This document shows positions 1 to 10,134 of a stretch of DNA of 64,000 bases, one piece after another. Source of the DNA: Thalassococcus profundi (GTDB lineage Bacteria; Pseudomonadota; Alphaproteobacteria; Rhodobacterales; Rhodobacteraceae); assembly GCF_003344785.1 (NCBI RefSeq), contig NZ_QPMK01000010.1, positions 62,001 through 126,000 on the forward strand. Direction: 5' to 3'. The position numbers were made by a program, and so were the translations under genes. How positions within the stretch are numbered: the first letter of the stretch is position 1; each line of letters opens with the position of its first letter. The notes beneath the pieces were generated by a model. The model searched no databases. It saw nothing but the letters and a program-made list of their open reading frames with translations, and was not told the DNA's origin.

Positions 1-1805
1 CGCTGACCGTCACCTATGACCGCGCGGACGGCGCGGATGTCGACCCGGCCACCGCGTCGGACACCGAGACGCCCGAGGACGATGTGCTGTCGCAAGGCGA
101 CATCGACACGGCGATGAAGGAGGCGGCCTTCGCCGTCGACACTCGCTACACCACCCCGCCGCACAGTTCCGCCGCGATGGAGCCGCATGCCTCGGTTGCC
201 AGTTGGACCGACGGGCGGCTGGAGCTTCACGGTTCCTACCAGATGCTGCGCCACAACGTCGCCGAACTGGCCGATGCGCTGGGGGTCGACGAGGCCGATG
301 TGCGCATCCATTCGCCCTACGTCGGCGGCGGGTTCGGGGCCAAGCTGGGCATCGCGCCCGAAGCGGTGGCGGCGGCCCATGCGGCGCGCGAGCTGGGGCG
401 TCCCGTCTCGGTCGTCCTGACCCGCCCGCAGGTCTTCGAGATGACAATGCGGCGATCCGAGACCACACAACGCCTGCGCCTTGGCTCCGACGCCGAGGGG
501 CGTCTGACGGCGCTTGGTCACGAAGATTGGGTATCGAACCTGCCGGGCGAAGCCTTTGCCGAACCCACCGCTCAGGGCACGCATTTCCTCTATGGCGGCG
601 ACAACCGCTACTTCGCGCAGACGCTGGCCCGCGTGCACCGCCCCTGTGCCGGATCGGTCCGCGCGCCGGGTGAGGCAGTGGGCATGATCGCGCTGGAATG
701 CGCCATGGACGAACTGGCCGAGGCCACTGGCATCGACCCCATCGACCTGCGCCTGCGCAACCTGCCCGAGACGCACCCGGAAAACGGCCTGCCCTATTCC
801 GAGCGCGGGCTTGGGGACTGCTTGCGCGACGGTGCCGCCAAGTTCGGCTGGGACACCCGCAAGCCTGCCGGCACACGGTTGGAAGGCGACTGGTGGGTCG
901 GCATGGGCGTGGCCTCTGCCGTGCGAGTCAATGCGCTGATGAATTCCACCGCTCGGGTCACGCTGAACCCCGACGGGACGGCGCTTTGCGAAACCGACAT
1001 GACCGACATCGGTACCGGCAGTTACGCGATCCTGACTCAGATCGTGGGCGAGATGCTGGGACTCGACGCGAGCCAAATCGAGGTGCGGCTGGGCGACAGC
1101 GACCTGCCGAAATCCTCGGGCTCGGGCGGATCCTGGGGCGCGCAGTCCTGCGGCTCGGCCGTGTTCCTCGCGGCCCAGGGCATCCGCAAGGCATTGGCGG
1201 AAAAGCTGGGCGTTGCCGCGGACGATCTGACCCTGAAAGACGGCACCGTGACGTCCGGCAACGTGCAGCACGGCTTTGCCGACCTGATCGACTCGCCGCT
1301 GACCTGCGAAGGCACGCTCAATCCGGGCGACACCGCCGATGCGTTTTCCATCGCGGGCTACGGCGCGCATTTCGCCGAGGTCGGCGTGCACCGCGACACC
1401 GGCGAGGTGAGGGTGCGCCGGATGCTCGGCGTCTTTTCCATCGGCCGTGTGCTGAACGAAAAGACCGCCAGCAGCCAGTGCCATGGTGGCATGATCTGGG
1501 GGATCGGCTCTGCCCTGACCGAAGAGATCATGCACGACCCTTCGGATGGGCGGATCGTCAACCACAACCTTGCCGAATATCACCTGCCCGTCAGCCTCGA
1601 CGTGCCGGATCTGGACGTCGTGCTGCTGGAAGACACCCGCGACGACGAGGCCAACCCGATCCAGGCCAAGGGGATCGGAGAGCTGGGCATCGCCGGCGCC
1701 GCCGGGGCCATCGGCAACGCCATCTACAACGCTTGCGGCGTCCGCGTCCGGGATTTCCCGGCCACCCCCGACAAGATCTTTCCGCATCTGCCGGAAACCG
1801 ACTGA
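1..1805 (+). CDS. Xanthine dehydrogenase/aldehyde oxidase-family molybdopterin-binding subunit (5' truncated by window)
   Basis: The reading frame is open from base 3 to a TGA at 1803-1805, so the start lies outside the window. The protein is the large molybdenum-cofactor subunit of a hydroxylase of the xanthine dehydrogenase family. The family motif GGGFGAK is encoded near 325-345, an SVRAPGE segment near 655-672, a glycine/serine-rich [14 protein letters not shown] loop near 1124-1160, and the [10 protein letters not shown] segment with the catalytic Glu near 1674-1703. It would act with FAD and 2Fe-2S subunits, presumably encoded upstream. A catalase gene follows after 16 nt, so the enzyme may pass electrons to oxygen and make peroxide; that is inference. 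The substrate (aldehyde, purine or N-heterocycle) cannot be told from this fragment. Confidence 0.9.
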   Translation, partial: LTVTYDRADGADVDPATASDTETPEDDVLSQGDIDTAMKEAAFAVDTRYTTPPHSSAAMEPHASVASWTDGRLELHGSYQMLRHNVAELADALGVDEADVRIHSPYVGGGFGAKLGIAPEAVAAAHAARELGRPVSVVLTRPQVFEMTMRRSETTQRLRLGSDAEGRLTALGHEDWVSNLPGEAFAEPTAQGTHFLYGGDNRYFAQTLARVHRPCAGSVRAPGEAVGMIALECAMDELAEATGIDPIDLRLRNLPETHPENGLPYSERGLGDCLRDGAAKFGWDTRKPAGTRLEGDWWVGMGVASAVRVNALMNSTARVTLNPDGTALCETDMTDIGTGSYAILTQIVGEMLGLDASQIEVRLGDSDLPKSSGSGGSWGAQSCGSAVFLAAQGIRKALAEKLGVAADDLTLKDGTVTSGNVQHGFADLIDSPLTCEGTLNPGDTADAFSIAGYGAHFAEVGVHRDTGEVRVRRMLGVFSIGRVLNEKTASSQCHGGMIWGIGSALTEEIMHDPSDGRIVNHNLAEYHLPVSLDVPDLDVVLLEDTRDDEANPIQAKGIGELGIAGAAGAIGNAIYNACGVRVRDFPATPDKIFPHLPETD

Positions 1806-1821
1806 ATCAAGGAGACACGTC

Positions 1822-3336
1822 ATGTCCGACAAACCGAAACTCACATCCACTTCTGGTGCGCCCTACCCAAGCAACGCCCATTCCAAAACCGCCGGAACCC
1901 GCGGTCCGTTGCTGATGGAGGATCACCAGCTGCTGGAAAAGCTGGCGCACCAGAACCGCGAACGCATCCCCGAGCGCGTGGTCCATGCCAAGGGCTGGGG
2001 CCTGCAAGGACATTTCACCGTGACCCACGACATCACGAAATACACCCGCGCCAAGCTCTTTTCCGAGGTCGGCAAGCGCACCGAGGTGCTGTCGCGCTGG
2101 TCCACGGTCGCAGGCGAGCGCGGTGCCGCGGATGCCGAACGCGACGTGCGGGGCTTTTCGCTGAAGTTCTACACCGAGGAAGGCAACTGGGACATGGTGG
2201 GCAATAATACCCCCATCTTCTTTGTCCGTGACGCCTTCAAGTTTCCGGATTTCATCCGCACCCAGAAACGCCACCCAAAGACGAACCTGCGCTCGCCCGA
2301 GGCGATGTTCGACTTCTGGGCCGGGCAGCCGGAATCCGTTCATCAGGTGACGATCCTGATGTCCGACCGCGGCATTCCCAAGAACCCCGCTCATATGAAC
2401 GGCTATGGTAGCCACACGTTTTCGATGTGGAACGACGATGGAGAGCGGTTCTGGGTCAAGTTCCACTTCATCACCCAGCAGGGGCACGAGACCTATTCCG
2501 ACGACGAGGCGATGCAGATCATCGGCAACACCCGCGAAAGCTATCAGGAAGACCTGTGGCACATGGTGACCAACGGCAATCCGCCGAAGTGGACGCTGAA
2601 AATCCAGGTCATGCCCGAAGCCGAGGCGGAACAGGTGCCCTACAATCCCTTCGACCTGACCAAGGTCTGGCCGCACGGCGACTACCCGCTGATCGAGGTG
2701 GGCGAACTGGTGATGGACACCATCCCGGAAAACTATTTCCAGATGGTCGAGAATGCCGCCTTCAACCCCAGCAACGTCGTGCCGGGCATCGGCTTCAGCC
2801 CCGACAAGATGCTGCAGGCGCGCATCTTTTCCTATCCCGACGCGCACCGCTACCGCCTTGGCACGCATTACGAGGCGCTGCCCGCCAACGCGCCCAAGGC
2901 CGCGAATGTCCAGCACTACCACAAGGACGGCGCGATGCGCTTCTTCACCAACGATTTCGGCAATCCCAACGCCTATTACGAGCCGAACCAGTACGACGGG
3001 CCGGTGGCAGACGAGAGCACCCAGGAACCGCCGCTGCGGATCGACCCCGAGGCCGTCGCCGCGCGCTTCGATCAGGATCAGGGCGACGCGGATTACGATC
3101 AGCCGCGGGCGCTCTATGCCGAGGTGCTGTCGGAGGACGAGCGCGACCGGCTGCACAAGAACATGGCGGGCGGCATGGCGCCGGTCTCGGAGCCTGTGAA
3201 AGAACGCTGGCTGGCGGTGCTCAAGCGCGTGCATCCCGATTACGAGGCGGGCGTGCGCCGGGCGCTTGAGACCGGCGATCACGGCGACCCGGCGCTGCCG
3301 GTCACCGACGACACACCGGTCGAAGCGGCGGAGTGA
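1822..3336 (+). CDS. Monofunctional heme catalase, small-subunit clade
   Basis: This 504-residue protein breaks down hydrogen peroxide to water and oxygen. Family residues are visible: distal His55 in VVHAKG, Asn at 128/129 in [11 protein letters not shown], and the proximal heme ligand Tyr338 in [14 protein letters not shown]. The length fits small-subunit (about 500 aa) catalases with no C-terminal flavodoxin-like domain. The start at 1822 has an AAGGAG site at about 1809-1814, and the molybdenum hydroxylase gene ends 16 nt upstream, so the two are probably cotranscribed. A strong hairpin terminator follows. The upstream in-frame ATG at 1546 lies inside the preceding gene in another frame and was not used. 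Confidence 0.95.
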   Translation: MSDKPKLTSTSGAPYPSNAHSKTAGTRGPLLMEDHQLLEKLAHQNRERIPERVVHAKGWGLQGHFTVTHDITKYTRAKLFSEVGKRTEVLSRWSTVAGERGAADAERDVRGFSLKFYTEEGNWDMVGNNTPIFFVRDAFKFPDFIRTQKRHPKTNLRSPEAMFDFWAGQPESVHQVTILMSDRGIPKNPAHMNGYGSHTFSMWNDDGERFWVKFHFITQQGHETYSDDEAMQIIGNTRESYQEDLWHMVTNGNPPKWTLKIQVMPEAEAEQVPYNPFDLTKVWPHGDYPLIEVGELVMDTIPENYFQMVENAAFNPSNVVPGIGFSPDKMLQARIFSYPDAHRYRLGTHYEALPANAPKAANVQHYHKDGAMRFFTNDFGNPNAYYEPNQYDGPVADESTQEPPLRIDPEAVAARFDQDQGDADYDQPRALYAEVLSEDERDRLHKNMAGGMAPVSEPVKERWLAVLKRVHPDYEAGVRRALETGDHGDPALPVTDDTPVEAAE

Positions 3337-3379
3337 CGACGAGGCGAAGACCAAGCGCCTCAACTTAAAAGAAAAGCTA

Positions 3380-3422
3380 ACCGGCCCCGTCCGCAGAACC
3401 TGCGGCGGGGCCGGTCTTTTTC
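3380..3422. terminator. Bidirectional terminator between catalase and xylA
   Basis: A GC-rich inverted repeat (arms ACCGGCCCCG-CCGCA and TGCGGCGGGGCCGGT, one bulged base) is followed on the plus strand by CTTTTTC. On the minus strand the same stem is followed by a T-rich run. It sits between two convergent genes that end at 3336 and 3426, so it plausibly ends both transcripts. Confidence 0.85.
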
Positions 3423-3425
3423 AGC

Positions 3426-4721
3426 TCAGACGAACCGGTTCACGAGGTTCTCGAGCCGCTCCTGCCGACCCGAGCGCGGCTGCGGGTCGATGCCGCCCTT
3501 CTCGACCCTGGCGGCGATGCTGGCGAGATCGCTGGTCAGCAGCGCCTGGGCCTCGGGCGTGTCCCAACCGGCATAGCGCTCGGCCCGCGCCCGCTCCAGC
3601 CCGCCGTCCTTGAGCATCGCCGCGGCGGCCTTGAGCCCACGGGCACAGATGTCCATGGCCCCGGCATGGGCGGCGATCAGGTCCTCGGGGTCCAGCGACT
3701 GGCGCCGCAGCTTGGCGTCGAAGTTGGTGCCGCCGGTTTCGAAGCCGCCGGCTTTCAGCACCTCGTAATAGGCCAGCGCCACTTCGGGCACGTTGTTCGG
3801 GAACTGGTCTGTGTCCCAGCCCGACTGGTAGTCGTTGCGGTTCATGTCGATGGAGCCGAGGATGCCCAGCTCGCGCGCCAGCGCCAGCTCGTGTTCAAAG
3901 CTGTGCCCGGCAAGAATTGCGTGCCCCTGCTCGATGTTCACCTTCACCTCCTTCTCGAGTCCGAAGCGCTGCAGGAAGCCGTAGACCGTGGCGACATCGT
4001 AGTCGTACTGGTGCTTTGTGGGCTCCTGCGGCTTGGGTTCGATCAGGATCTGGCCCTTGAAGCCGATCTTGTGCTTGTAGTCCACGACCATCGACAGCAT
4101 CCGGCCCATCTGCTCCATCTCGCGGCCCAGATCGGTGTTGAGCAGCGTCTCGTAACCTTCGCGCCCGCCCCAGAGCACGTAGTTCTCGCCGTTCAGCCGG
4201 TGGGTGGCGTCAAGGCAGGTCTTGATCGTCGCCGCCGACCAGGCGAACACGTCCGGGTCGGGGTTGGTCGAGGCACCCGACATGAAGCGGCGGTGCGAAA
4301 AGAGGTTCGCGGTGCCCCAGAGCAGCCGGGTCTTCGACGTCTCCATCTTCTGCTCGAAGAGGTCGATGATCTCGTCAAAATTCCGCTTGCTCTCGGCAAA
4401 GCTGGCACCTTCGGGACGGATGTCATGGTCGTGCCAGCAGAAGAACGGCACGTTGAGAATCTCGAACATCTCGAAGGCGACCTCGGCCTTGAGCCGCGCC
4501 GCCGCCATGTCGTCGCCGAACCACGGGCGGTCGAAGGTCTGGCCGCCGAACGGGTCGCCGCCGGGCCAGGCGAAGCTGTGCCAGTAGGCCACGGCAAAGC
4601 GCAGGTGATCCTCCAGCCGCTTGCCCATGACCTCTTCGTCCGGGTCGTAGTGGCGAAAGGCCAGGCCTTCGGCGTCGGGGTCGAAACGCAGCGGGTCGAT
4701 GCCCTTGAAAAAGTCGCTCAT
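3426..4721 (-). CDS. xylA: Xylose isomerase
   Basis: This 431-residue TIM-barrel enzyme interconverts D-xylose and D-xylulose. Family motifs are clear: the catalytic HDHD segment with His97 and Asp100 in [27 protein letters not shown], the metal-binding [13 protein letters not shown] stretch, and [15 protein letters not shown]. The start at 4721 has an AGGAGA site 8 nt upstream. It overlaps the stop of the preceding LacI-type gene as ATGA (4718-4721), so translation is probably coupled to that regulator. No xylulokinase gene is in the window. The gene follows a polyol operon on the same strand. Confidence 0.96.
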   Translation of the reverse strand: MSDFFKGIDPLRFDPDAEGLAFRHYDPDEEVMGKRLEDHLRFAVAYWHSFAWPGGDPFGGQTFDRPWFGDDMAAARLKAEVAFEMFEILNVPFFCWHDHDIRPEGASFAESKRNFDEIIDLFEQKMETSKTRLLWGTANLFSHRRFMSGASTNPDPDVFAWSAATIKTCLDATHRLNGENYVLWGGREGYETLLNTDLGREMEQMGRMLSMVVDYKHKIGFKGQILIEPKPQEPTKHQYDYDVATVYGFLQRFGLEKEVKVNIEQGHAILAGHSFEHELALARELGILGSIDMNRNDYQSGWDTDQFPNNVPEVALAYYEVLKAGGFETGGTNFDAKLRRQSLDPEDLIAAHAGAMDICARGLKAAAAMLKDGGLERARAERYAGWDTPEAQALLTSDLASIAARVEKGGIDPQPRSGRQERLENLVNRFV

Positions 4722-5779
4722 GGGGAAGTCTCTCCTTTCTGGGATGTGTCGGACGCGGGCAGGTTGTCCGCGAGGTAGATGGTCGGAAGGATCGGATCGG
4801 TGCGGGCCAGCTCGCGCTTGTCGGCCAGAAGGCGCAGCCCTTCGACGACCCGCGCCACCGCGTCTTCGGGGCGTTGGTCGATGACGATGTCGATCAGCCC
4901 GCGTTCGAGCGCGCGGCGGGAATGCGGCACCAGTTCGTGCAGAACGACGATGGGTCGCGGGCGGTCCCTGGGCAGGCTTTCCAACACCTTGATGAGGCCC
5001 GCGTTGCCGGCGCCGGCGCTGTAGATCGCGGTGATGCCGGGGTCGGCCTGCAAGGCGGCTGCGACGCGCTTGGCCACCCGGCCCTTGCGGTCGCGGCCTT
5101 CGATCACGGGCGCGAGATCCAGTTGCGGCCTGACCACCGCGCCGAACCCCGCCAGCCGGTCGGCATGGTCGCGGGCGCTGAGCGCGCCGACCACCGGCAG
5201 CACCCGGCCCGCCCGCCCGCCGTGGGCCAGCACCACCAGACGCCCCGCCGTGCGCCCGGCGACGCTGTTGTCGATACCGACATAGCCGTTGCGGTCGGCG
5301 CCCGGCACATCCGACACCAGCGCAAGGACCGGAATGCCGCGGGCGCGCAGGTCGGCGATGGCGCTCAGGACACGCGCGTCGTCGCTGCCCACCAAAGCCA
5401 GCCCATCGACACCCTCGGTGCCCAGCGCCTGCAATCGCGCGCACAGGGCGGGCGCATCGAACGCCTCGACCGTGTCAATGGTCAGCGTTACGCGATCAGT
5501 GCGCAGCCGGTCCGAAGCCTCTTCCAGAAGCGCGCGCATCCGCTTGAAGAAGGCATTGTCGCCGCCCGGCAGCACAGCGACGAAACGGTAGTGCCGCTGC
5601 TGCGACAGGTTCGCGGCGGCGAGGTTGCGGACATATCCCAGCTCTTCGATGGCCGCGCGCACCCGGCTCGCGGATTTCTCGGCCACCCCGCCCCGCGCGT
5701 TCACCACGCGGTCGGCGGTCGCATAGCTGACCCCGGCGCGCTGCGCCACGTCTGACAATGTCGGTAACGGACGGTCCAT
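4718..5779 (-). CDS. LacI/GalR-family transcriptional regulator, xylA-linked
   Basis: This 353-residue protein has an N-terminal LacI helix-turn-helix ([20 protein letters not shown], about residues 5-24) and a hinge ending in [11 protein letters not shown] type I periplasmic-binding-like effector domain follows. The start at 5779 is chosen because GGGGGAGG lies just upstream (GGAGG 4 nt from the ATG). A longer start at 5827 would begin inside the operator pair at 5814-5851 and lacks a ribosome site. Its gene overlaps xylA by 4 nt, so it most likely controls its own operon through the two palindromes upstream. A sugar or polyol ligand is likely; which one is not visible. Confidence 0.9.
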   Translation of the reverse strand: MDRPLPTLSDVAQRAGVSYATADRVVNARGGVAEKSASRVRAAIEELGYVRNLAAANLSQQRHYRFVAVLPGGDNAFFKRMRALLEEASDRLRTDRVTLTIDTVEAFDAPALCARLQALGTEGVDGLALVGSDDARVLSAIADLRARGIPVLALVSDVPGADRNGYVGIDNSVAGRTAGRLVVLAHGGRAGRVLPVVGALSARDHADRLAGFGAVVRPQLDLAPVIEGRDRKGRVAKRVAAALQADPGITAIYSAGAGNAGLIKVLESLPRDRPRPIVVLHELVPHSRRALERGLIDIVIDQRPEDAVARVVEGLRLLADKRELARTDPILPTIYLADNLPASDTSQKGETSP

Positions 5780-5813
5780 CGCCTCCCCCTTTGCCACGAG
5801 GGGTACAGCAATT

Positions 5814-5851
5814 TTGATAGACGTCAATCAAAATAATGATAGACGTCTATC
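5814..5851 (-). promoter_or_regulatory. Two tandem LacI-type operators upstream of lacI-xylA
   Basis: Two palindromes built on the half-site TGATAGAC share a central CG. Site 1 (5814-5831, TTGATAGACGTCAATCAA) has one mismatched symmetric pair. Site 2 (5838-5851, GATAGACGTCTATC) is a perfect 14-bp palindrome. Their centres lie 22 bp apart, about two helical turns. They sit 35-72 bp upstream of the chosen lacI start and 21 bp past the mtlK stop. A central CG and even symmetry are typical of LacI-family operators. Autoregulation of the lacI-xylA unit is inferred. Confidence 0.75.
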
Positions 5852-5871
5852 TTTATCATGTTCGGAGGCCA

Positions 5872-7338
5872 TTAATTCGCGAGGTAGTCCTCTAGAACCG
5901 CGACGCAGCCCTTGTCCCAGATCGCCGTCAGCGCCGCGGAAAAGGCATCGGCAAAGGCCGCGTTCTCGGCCAGCGCACCGTAATACTGCGCCTGCCCAAG
6001 CCAGACCAACGGCGCCGCACGCGCCGCCAGCGCGGCCTCTTGCAGGCTGTCCCAGTAGGGATCGTTCGGCGCGATGGTGCTGCCGTCTTCGCGGGTGCCC
6101 GCGCACATGCGCGCCCAGAACGCCTCGACCAGCGCCAGCCCCGCGACCGGCGTGCCCGCGGCCACCGCCTCGCGCACCGTGGGCAACACGAACCCCGGAT
6201 GCCGGGAGGACCCGTCGAAGGCGACCCGCCGCGTGGTGTCGCGGATCTCGGGATTGGCGAACCGGTCGGAAATCAGCGCGATGTAATCCTGCGGCGTCAT
6301 CCCCGGCACCGGCGTCACATGCGGCGCCACCTCGGTGCCCAGCACCTTGCGGAAGAACGGCCCGATCTGCGGATGCGCCATGCAGCCGTGGATGGTCTCG
6401 ACCGACAGAACCTCGCCCACATTGGCCAGCACCTGATGGCCGGCGTTCAGAAGCCTCAGCTTCATGGATTCGTAGGTATGCACGTCGTCGGTGAGCGTGA
6501 CGCCCGCCTCTTCCCAGGGTGGACGATCGGCGCAGAACGCGTCCTCGATCACCCATTGGCGGAAATTCTCGTGGGTGACGGGCGCCGCATCGTCGACCCC
6601 CAGCGCCTGTGCGCGGGCGATCTCGGACGGGCCGGTGGCGGGGACAATGCAATCGACCATGGAGTTGGGAAAGCTCACGTTGCTGTCGATCCAGTCGGCG
6701 AGCTCCGCATCCGACAGCCGCGCCAGTTCGACCACGGTCGACCGGACGATATGCCCGTTGCCCTGCAGGTTGTCGCAGCTCAGCACGGTGAACGGGCCGG
6801 TGCCCGCGTCCCGACGCAGGCGCAGCGCCGCGACGATGGCGCCGAAGGCCGTGCCGGGCGCGTCCGGGCTGGCAGCATCGGCACGAATGTCCGGATGGCC
6901 CGCGGCAAAGCTGCCGTCCGAAGGGTCGCGGTAATAGCCGCCTTCGGTCACGGTCAGGCCGACGATGCGGATCGCCGGGTCGGCCATGGCCCGGATCAGC
7001 GCCGCGTTGTCGGGCTCGATCGGCAGAAAGTCGATCATCGGCCCCGTCACCTCGGCGCTGATGCCCTTCGGATCAAGCTCGATCAGCGTGGTCAGGCAAT
7101 CCTGCGCCAGCAGCTTGTCGCGCATCGCCGCATCCGGTGCACGCACCCCGGCGCCGATGATCGCCCAGTCCAACGCCCGCCCCTGCTGCATCAGCCGGTG
7201 CAGATACCACGCCTGGTGCGCGCGGTGGAAATTGCCCAGCCCGATATGCACGATCCCGGCAGTGAGCGCCGCGCGGTCGTAGCGCGGACCCTCGATGCCC
7301 TCGGGCAGGTTCGTCAGAGCGGCGTTGTTGAGTTTCAT
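5872..7338 (-). CDS. mtlK: Mannitol 2-dehydrogenase (long-chain polyol dehydrogenase)
   Basis: This 488-residue protein oxidises D-mannitol (and related polyols such as arabitol) to the ketose with NAD. It has the N-terminal dinucleotide fold with IVHIGLGNFHRAHQA. The catalytic K-x5-N-x2-H motif of the polyol-specific long-chain dehydrogenases is also present, as KLRLLNAGH. Length matches the family (about 485-495). The ATG at 7338 follows an AAAGGCTGGGG ribosome site. It lies 34 nt after the sorbitol dehydrogenase-like SDR gene, the same smoS-mtlK order as in the Rhodobacter sphaeroides polyol operon. Confidence 0.93.
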   Translation of the reverse strand: MKLNNAALTNLPEGIEGPRYDRAALTAGIVHIGLGNFHRAHQAWYLHRLMQQGRALDWAIIGAGVRAPDAAMRDKLLAQDCLTTLIELDPKGISAEVTGPMIDFLPIEPDNAALIRAMADPAIRIVGLTVTEGGYYRDPSDGSFAAGHPDIRADAASPDAPGTAFGAIVAALRLRRDAGTGPFTVLSCDNLQGNGHIVRSTVVELARLSDAELADWIDSNVSFPNSMVDCIVPATGPSEIARAQALGVDDAAPVTHENFRQWVIEDAFCADRPPWEEAGVTLTDDVHTYESMKLRLLNAGHQVLANVGEVLSVETIHGCMAHPQIGPFFRKVLGTEVAPHVTPVPGMTPQDYIALISDRFANPEIRDTTRRVAFDGSSRHPGFVLPTVREAVAAGTPVAGLALVEAFWARMCAGTREDGSTIAPNDPYWDSLQEAALAARAAPLVWLGQAQYYGALAENAAFADAFSAALTAIWDKGCVAVLEDYLAN

Positions 7339-7372
7339 CGCCCCAGCCTTTCTGTATTGGCGCCCGGCGCCG

Positions 7373-8140
7373 TCAGCTCATCCACTGGCCGCCGTCGACG
7401 TTGTAGGTTTGCGCGACGATGTAGCGGGCCTCGTCGGTGGCGAGGAAGATCGCCATGCCGGTCAGATCCTCGGCCACGCCCATGCGCCCGAAGGGCACGG
7501 CCTCGCCCACTTCGCGTTTCTTCTGGCCCGGCGCCTTGCCTTCATACTTGGCAAAGAAGGCGTCGACCCCGTCCCAGTGTTCGCCGTCGACCACGCCGGG
7601 CGCGATGGCGTTCACGTTGATGCCATGCCGGATCAGGTTCAGCCCCGCCGATTGCGTCAGGCTGATTACCGCGGCCTTGGTGGCGCAGTAGACCGCCACC
7701 AGAGACTCGCCGCGCCGACCGGCCTGGCTGGCCATGTTGATGATCCGGCCCTTCACGCCCTTGTCGATCATGTGCCTTGCCACAGCCTGCATCGTGAAGA
7801 GCGTGCCGCCGACGTTGATGTCCATGACGCGGGAATAATCTGCACGGGTGATCTCGACGATGGGGGCCGCGGTGAAAAGCGCGGCGTTGTTCACCAGGAT
7901 GTCGATCTGGCCGAACTCTGCCGCCACGGTGTCCACCGCGGCGTCGATGCTGGCCTGGTCGGTCACATCCATCTGCACCGCCAGCGCGCCGATTTCGTCG
8001 GCTGTGGAGCGGGCGCGGTCCATGTCGATATCACCGATCGCGACGCGCGCGCCCTCGGCGACATAGGCCTCTGCAAAGGCGCGGCCGATGCCGCGCGCCG
8101 CGCCGGTGATCAGCGCGGTCTTGCCGTTCAGTCGTCTCAT
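7373..8140 (-). CDS. smoS: Short-chain dehydrogenase, sorbitol (L-iditol 2-) dehydrogenase-like
   Basis: This 255-residue classical SDR has a TGAARGIG cofactor loop, the NNA motif, and Ser-Tyr-Lys catalytic residues (NMAS then YCATK). The predicted role is NAD-dependent oxidation of D-glucitol to D-fructose in the cytoplasm. The assignment rests on sequence class and on its place between smoK and mtlK, as in R. sphaeroides. The start at 8140 overlaps the smoK stop as ATGA. A different polyol specificity (for example galactitol) cannot be excluded. Confidence 0.88.
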   Translation of the reverse strand: MRRLNGKTALITGAARGIGRAFAEAYVAEGARVAIGDIDMDRARSTADEIGALAVQMDVTDQASIDAAVDTVAAEFGQIDILVNNAALFTAAPIVEITRADYSRVMDINVGGTLFTMQAVARHMIDKGVKGRIINMASQAGRRGESLVAVYCATKAAVISLTQSAGLNLIRHGINVNAIAPGVVDGEHWDGVDAFFAKYEGKAPGQKKREVGEAVPFGRMGVAEDLTGMAIFLATDEARYIVAQTYNVDGGQWMS

Positions 8141-9141
8141 GCGATTCGTAGACCCTGTTCGTCGAAGCGGTGGATCGAATCCTCGCGCGGCGTCAGGTAC
8201 ACGGTGTCGCCGTGGCGGAAGCCCACCTCGCCATCGGCCCGGACGGTGATCGTCTCGGCCAGCCCGGTGTCGTGGATATGGAAGAAGGTGTCGGATCCCA
8301 AGTGCTCGGACACGCCCACCCGACCGGTCCACTGGCCGTCGCTGTCGGAAATGGCGATGTGCTCGGGGCGCACGCCGATGGTCTTGCAGTCGTGCTTGGC
8401 CGCCTCTGCCCCGTCGATGAGGTTCATCTTGGGCGAGCCGATGAAGCCCGCGACGAAGACGTTGCGCGGCGCGCGATAGAGCTCCAGCGGGCTGCCCACC
8501 TGTTCGACATAGCCTGCGCGCAGCACCACGATCTTGTCGGCCATGGTCATCGCCTCGACCTGGTCGTGGGTCACGTAGATCATGGTGGTCTTGAGCTTCG
8601 CGTGCAGTTCCGAGATCTCCATCCGCATGCCCACCCGCAGCGCCGCGTCGAGGTTCGACAGCGGTTCGTCGAAGAGAAAGGCCGCCGGTTCGCGGACGAT
8701 GGCGCGGCCGATGGCGACGCGCTGGCGCTGACCGCCGGAGAGCTGCCCAGGACGCCGTTCGAGGTAGTCGGTGAGGTTCAGCGCCTTGGCGGCGGCATCG
8801 ATGCGGCGCTTCTGCTCGTCCTCGGGGATGCCCGCCATACGCATGGGAAATGCGATGTTCTTGCGCACCGACATATGCGGATAAAGCGCGTAGGACTGGA
8901 ACACCATCGCCAGGCCACGCTTGGCGGGCGGGATGTCGGTGGCGTCGTTGCCGTCGATGCGGATCTGGCCGTCGGTCACGTCCTCGAGCCCGGCAATCAG
9001 CCGCAGCAGCGTGGACTTGCCGCAGCCCGAGGGGCCCACGAAGACAGTGAACTCTCCGTCCTCGATGGTCAGGTCCAGCGGCGGGATGACTTCGACATCG
9101 CCGAAGCGTTTGACCACCTTGTCGAGCGTGATGCGTCCCAT
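8137..9141 (-). CDS. smoK: Polyol ABC transporter ATP-binding protein (MalK/UgpC type)
   Basis: This 334-residue ATPase energises the polyol importer. Walker A (GPSGCGKST), the signature [14 protein letters not shown], Walker [11 protein letters not shown] and the H-loop THDQVEAMT are all present. The C-terminal MalK-like regulatory extension contains [10 protein letters not shown]. The start at 9141 has a GGAG site. It is separated from smoG by 150 nt that hold degenerate direct repeats and a hairpin, and it overlaps the following SDR gene by 4 nt. Confidence 0.93.
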   Translation of the reverse strand: MGRITLDKVVKRFGDVEVIPPLDLTIEDGEFTVFVGPSGCGKSTLLRLIAGLEDVTDGQIRIDGNDATDIPPAKRGLAMVFQSYALYPHMSVRKNIAFPMRMAGIPEDEQKRRIDAAAKALNLTDYLERRPGQLSGGQRQRVAIGRAIVREPAAFLFDEPLSNLDAALRVGMRMEISELHAKLKTTMIYVTHDQVEAMTMADKIVVLRAGYVEQVGSPLELYRAPRNVFVAGFIGSPKMNLIDGAEAAKHDCKTIGVRPEHIAISDSDGQWTGRVGVSEHLGSDTFFHIHDTGLAETITVRADGEVGFRHGDTVYLTPREDSIHRFDEQGLRIA

Positions 9142-9260
9142 TGGAGTCTCCTTGTCGATGCCCTGGCGCTAGCGCGGCTGACGGGCGGTCTCTGTCGATG
9201 CCCTATCGCGTTCGCTGCTTGAGGGCGGTCTGTGTCGGTGCCATTTGCGGGCGGTCTTCG
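9141..9260. repeat. Three degenerate 40-bp direct repeats between smoG and smoK
   Basis: Three consecutive units of about 40 bp (9141-9180, 9181-9220, 9221-9260) share the core GTCT(C/G)-TGTCGATGCCC-N-CGC. Clearest are GGCGGTCTCTGTCGATGCCC (9184-9203) and GGCGGTCTGTGTCGGTGCC (9224-9242); the first unit begins within the ribosome site and start of smoK. No protein is predicted here. It may come from tandem duplication of the smoK translation-initiation region. Confidence 0.55.
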
Positions 9261-9265
9261 GATGT

Positions 9266-9285
9266 CCCGCCGCCGGGGCGGCGGG
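9266..9285. repeat. Perfect GC hairpin just downstream of smoG
   Basis: CCCGCCGC-CGGG-GCGGCGGG forms an 8-bp perfect stem with a 4-nt loop, 6 nt after the smoG stop on the minus strand. It has no U-tract, so it more likely stabilises or attenuates the mRNA than ends it. Confidence 0.6.
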
Positions 9286-9291
9286 CACTGT

Positions 9292-10122
9292 TCACTTCAC
9301 GGCGCCGAAGGTCAGGCCGCGGACGAGTTGCTTCTGGCTGAACCAGCCGAGGATCAGGATCGGCGCGATGGCCATGGTCGAGGCGGCGCTGAGCTTGGCG
9401 TAGAACAGGCCTTCGGGGCTGGAGTAGCTGGCGATGAAGGCCGTCAGCGGCGCGGCCTTTGCGGCGGTCAGGTTCAGTGTCCAGAACGCCTCGTTCCAGG
9501 CCAGGATAACGTTCAAGAGCAGCGTCGAGGCGATGCCGGGAATGGCCATCGGCGTCAGCACGTAAAGGATCTCTTCCTTGAGCGTGGCCCCGTCCATCCG
9601 CGCCGCTTCGAGGATCTCGCCGGGGATTTCCTTGAAGTAGGTATAGAGCATCCAGACGATGATCGGCAGGTTGACCAGCATCAGCACGATGGTCAGGCCG
9701 ATGCGCGTGTCGAGCAGCCCCATCTGGATGAAGATCAGGTACATCGGGTAGAGCACACCCACCGCCGGCAGCATCTTGGTCGAGAGCATCCAGAGCAGGA
9801 TGTCCTTGGTCCGGCGCCCGGGCACGAAGGCCATGGCCCAGGCCGCGGGCACCGCGACGATGATGCCGAGGATGGTCGACCCGCCGGCGATGATGATCGA
9901 GTTCCACAGGAAGCGCATGTAGTCCGAGCGTTCCTGCACCACGGAGTAGTTCTCCAGCGTCCAGTCGAAGAACAGGAACACCGGCGGATCGGCGATGGCG
10001 GTGGCCTCGGTCTTGAAGCTGGTGAGCATCGTCCAGAGGATCGGGAAGAAGATCAGCAGACCGACGCTCCAGGCAGCCAGGGTGGTGATCGCTTTGCGGC
10101 GGGGTGAGGCAGCACGGGCCAT
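9292..10122 (-). CDS. smoG: Polyol ABC transporter permease (MalG type)
   Basis: This 276-residue inner-membrane protein has about six hydrophobic segments. The ABC permease EAA loop reads EAARMDGATLKEEILYVLTP. With SmoF it forms the membrane channel of the polyol importer. The start at 10122 follows a strong AGGAGGGA site, and the gap to smoF is 12 nt. Confidence 0.92.
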   Translation of the reverse strand: MARAASPRRKAITTLAAWSVGLLIFFPILWTMLTSFKTEATAIADPPVFLFFDWTLENYSVVQERSDYMRFLWNSIIIAGGSTILGIIVAVPAAWAMAFVPGRRTKDILLWMLSTKMLPAVGVLYPMYLIFIQMGLLDTRIGLTIVLMLVNLPIIVWMLYTYFKEIPGEILEAARMDGATLKEEILYVLTPMAIPGIASTLLLNVILAWNEAFWTLNLTAAKAAPLTAFIASYSSPEGLFYAKLSAASTMAIAPILILGWFSQKQLVRGLTFGAVK

Positions 10123-10134
10123 GATGATCCCTCC

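Noticed and set aside
1807-3363. Long minus-strand open frame opposite the catalase gene
   Set aside because: It is the antisense shadow of a clear catalase; high GC at third positions keeps opposite frames open.
5780-5827. Longer N-terminus for the xylA-linked LacI regulator (start at 5827)
   Set aside because: It would begin inside the palindromic operator, lacks a ribosome site and adds residues ahead of the standard helix-turn-helix start; the ATG at 5779 has GGAGG at good distance.
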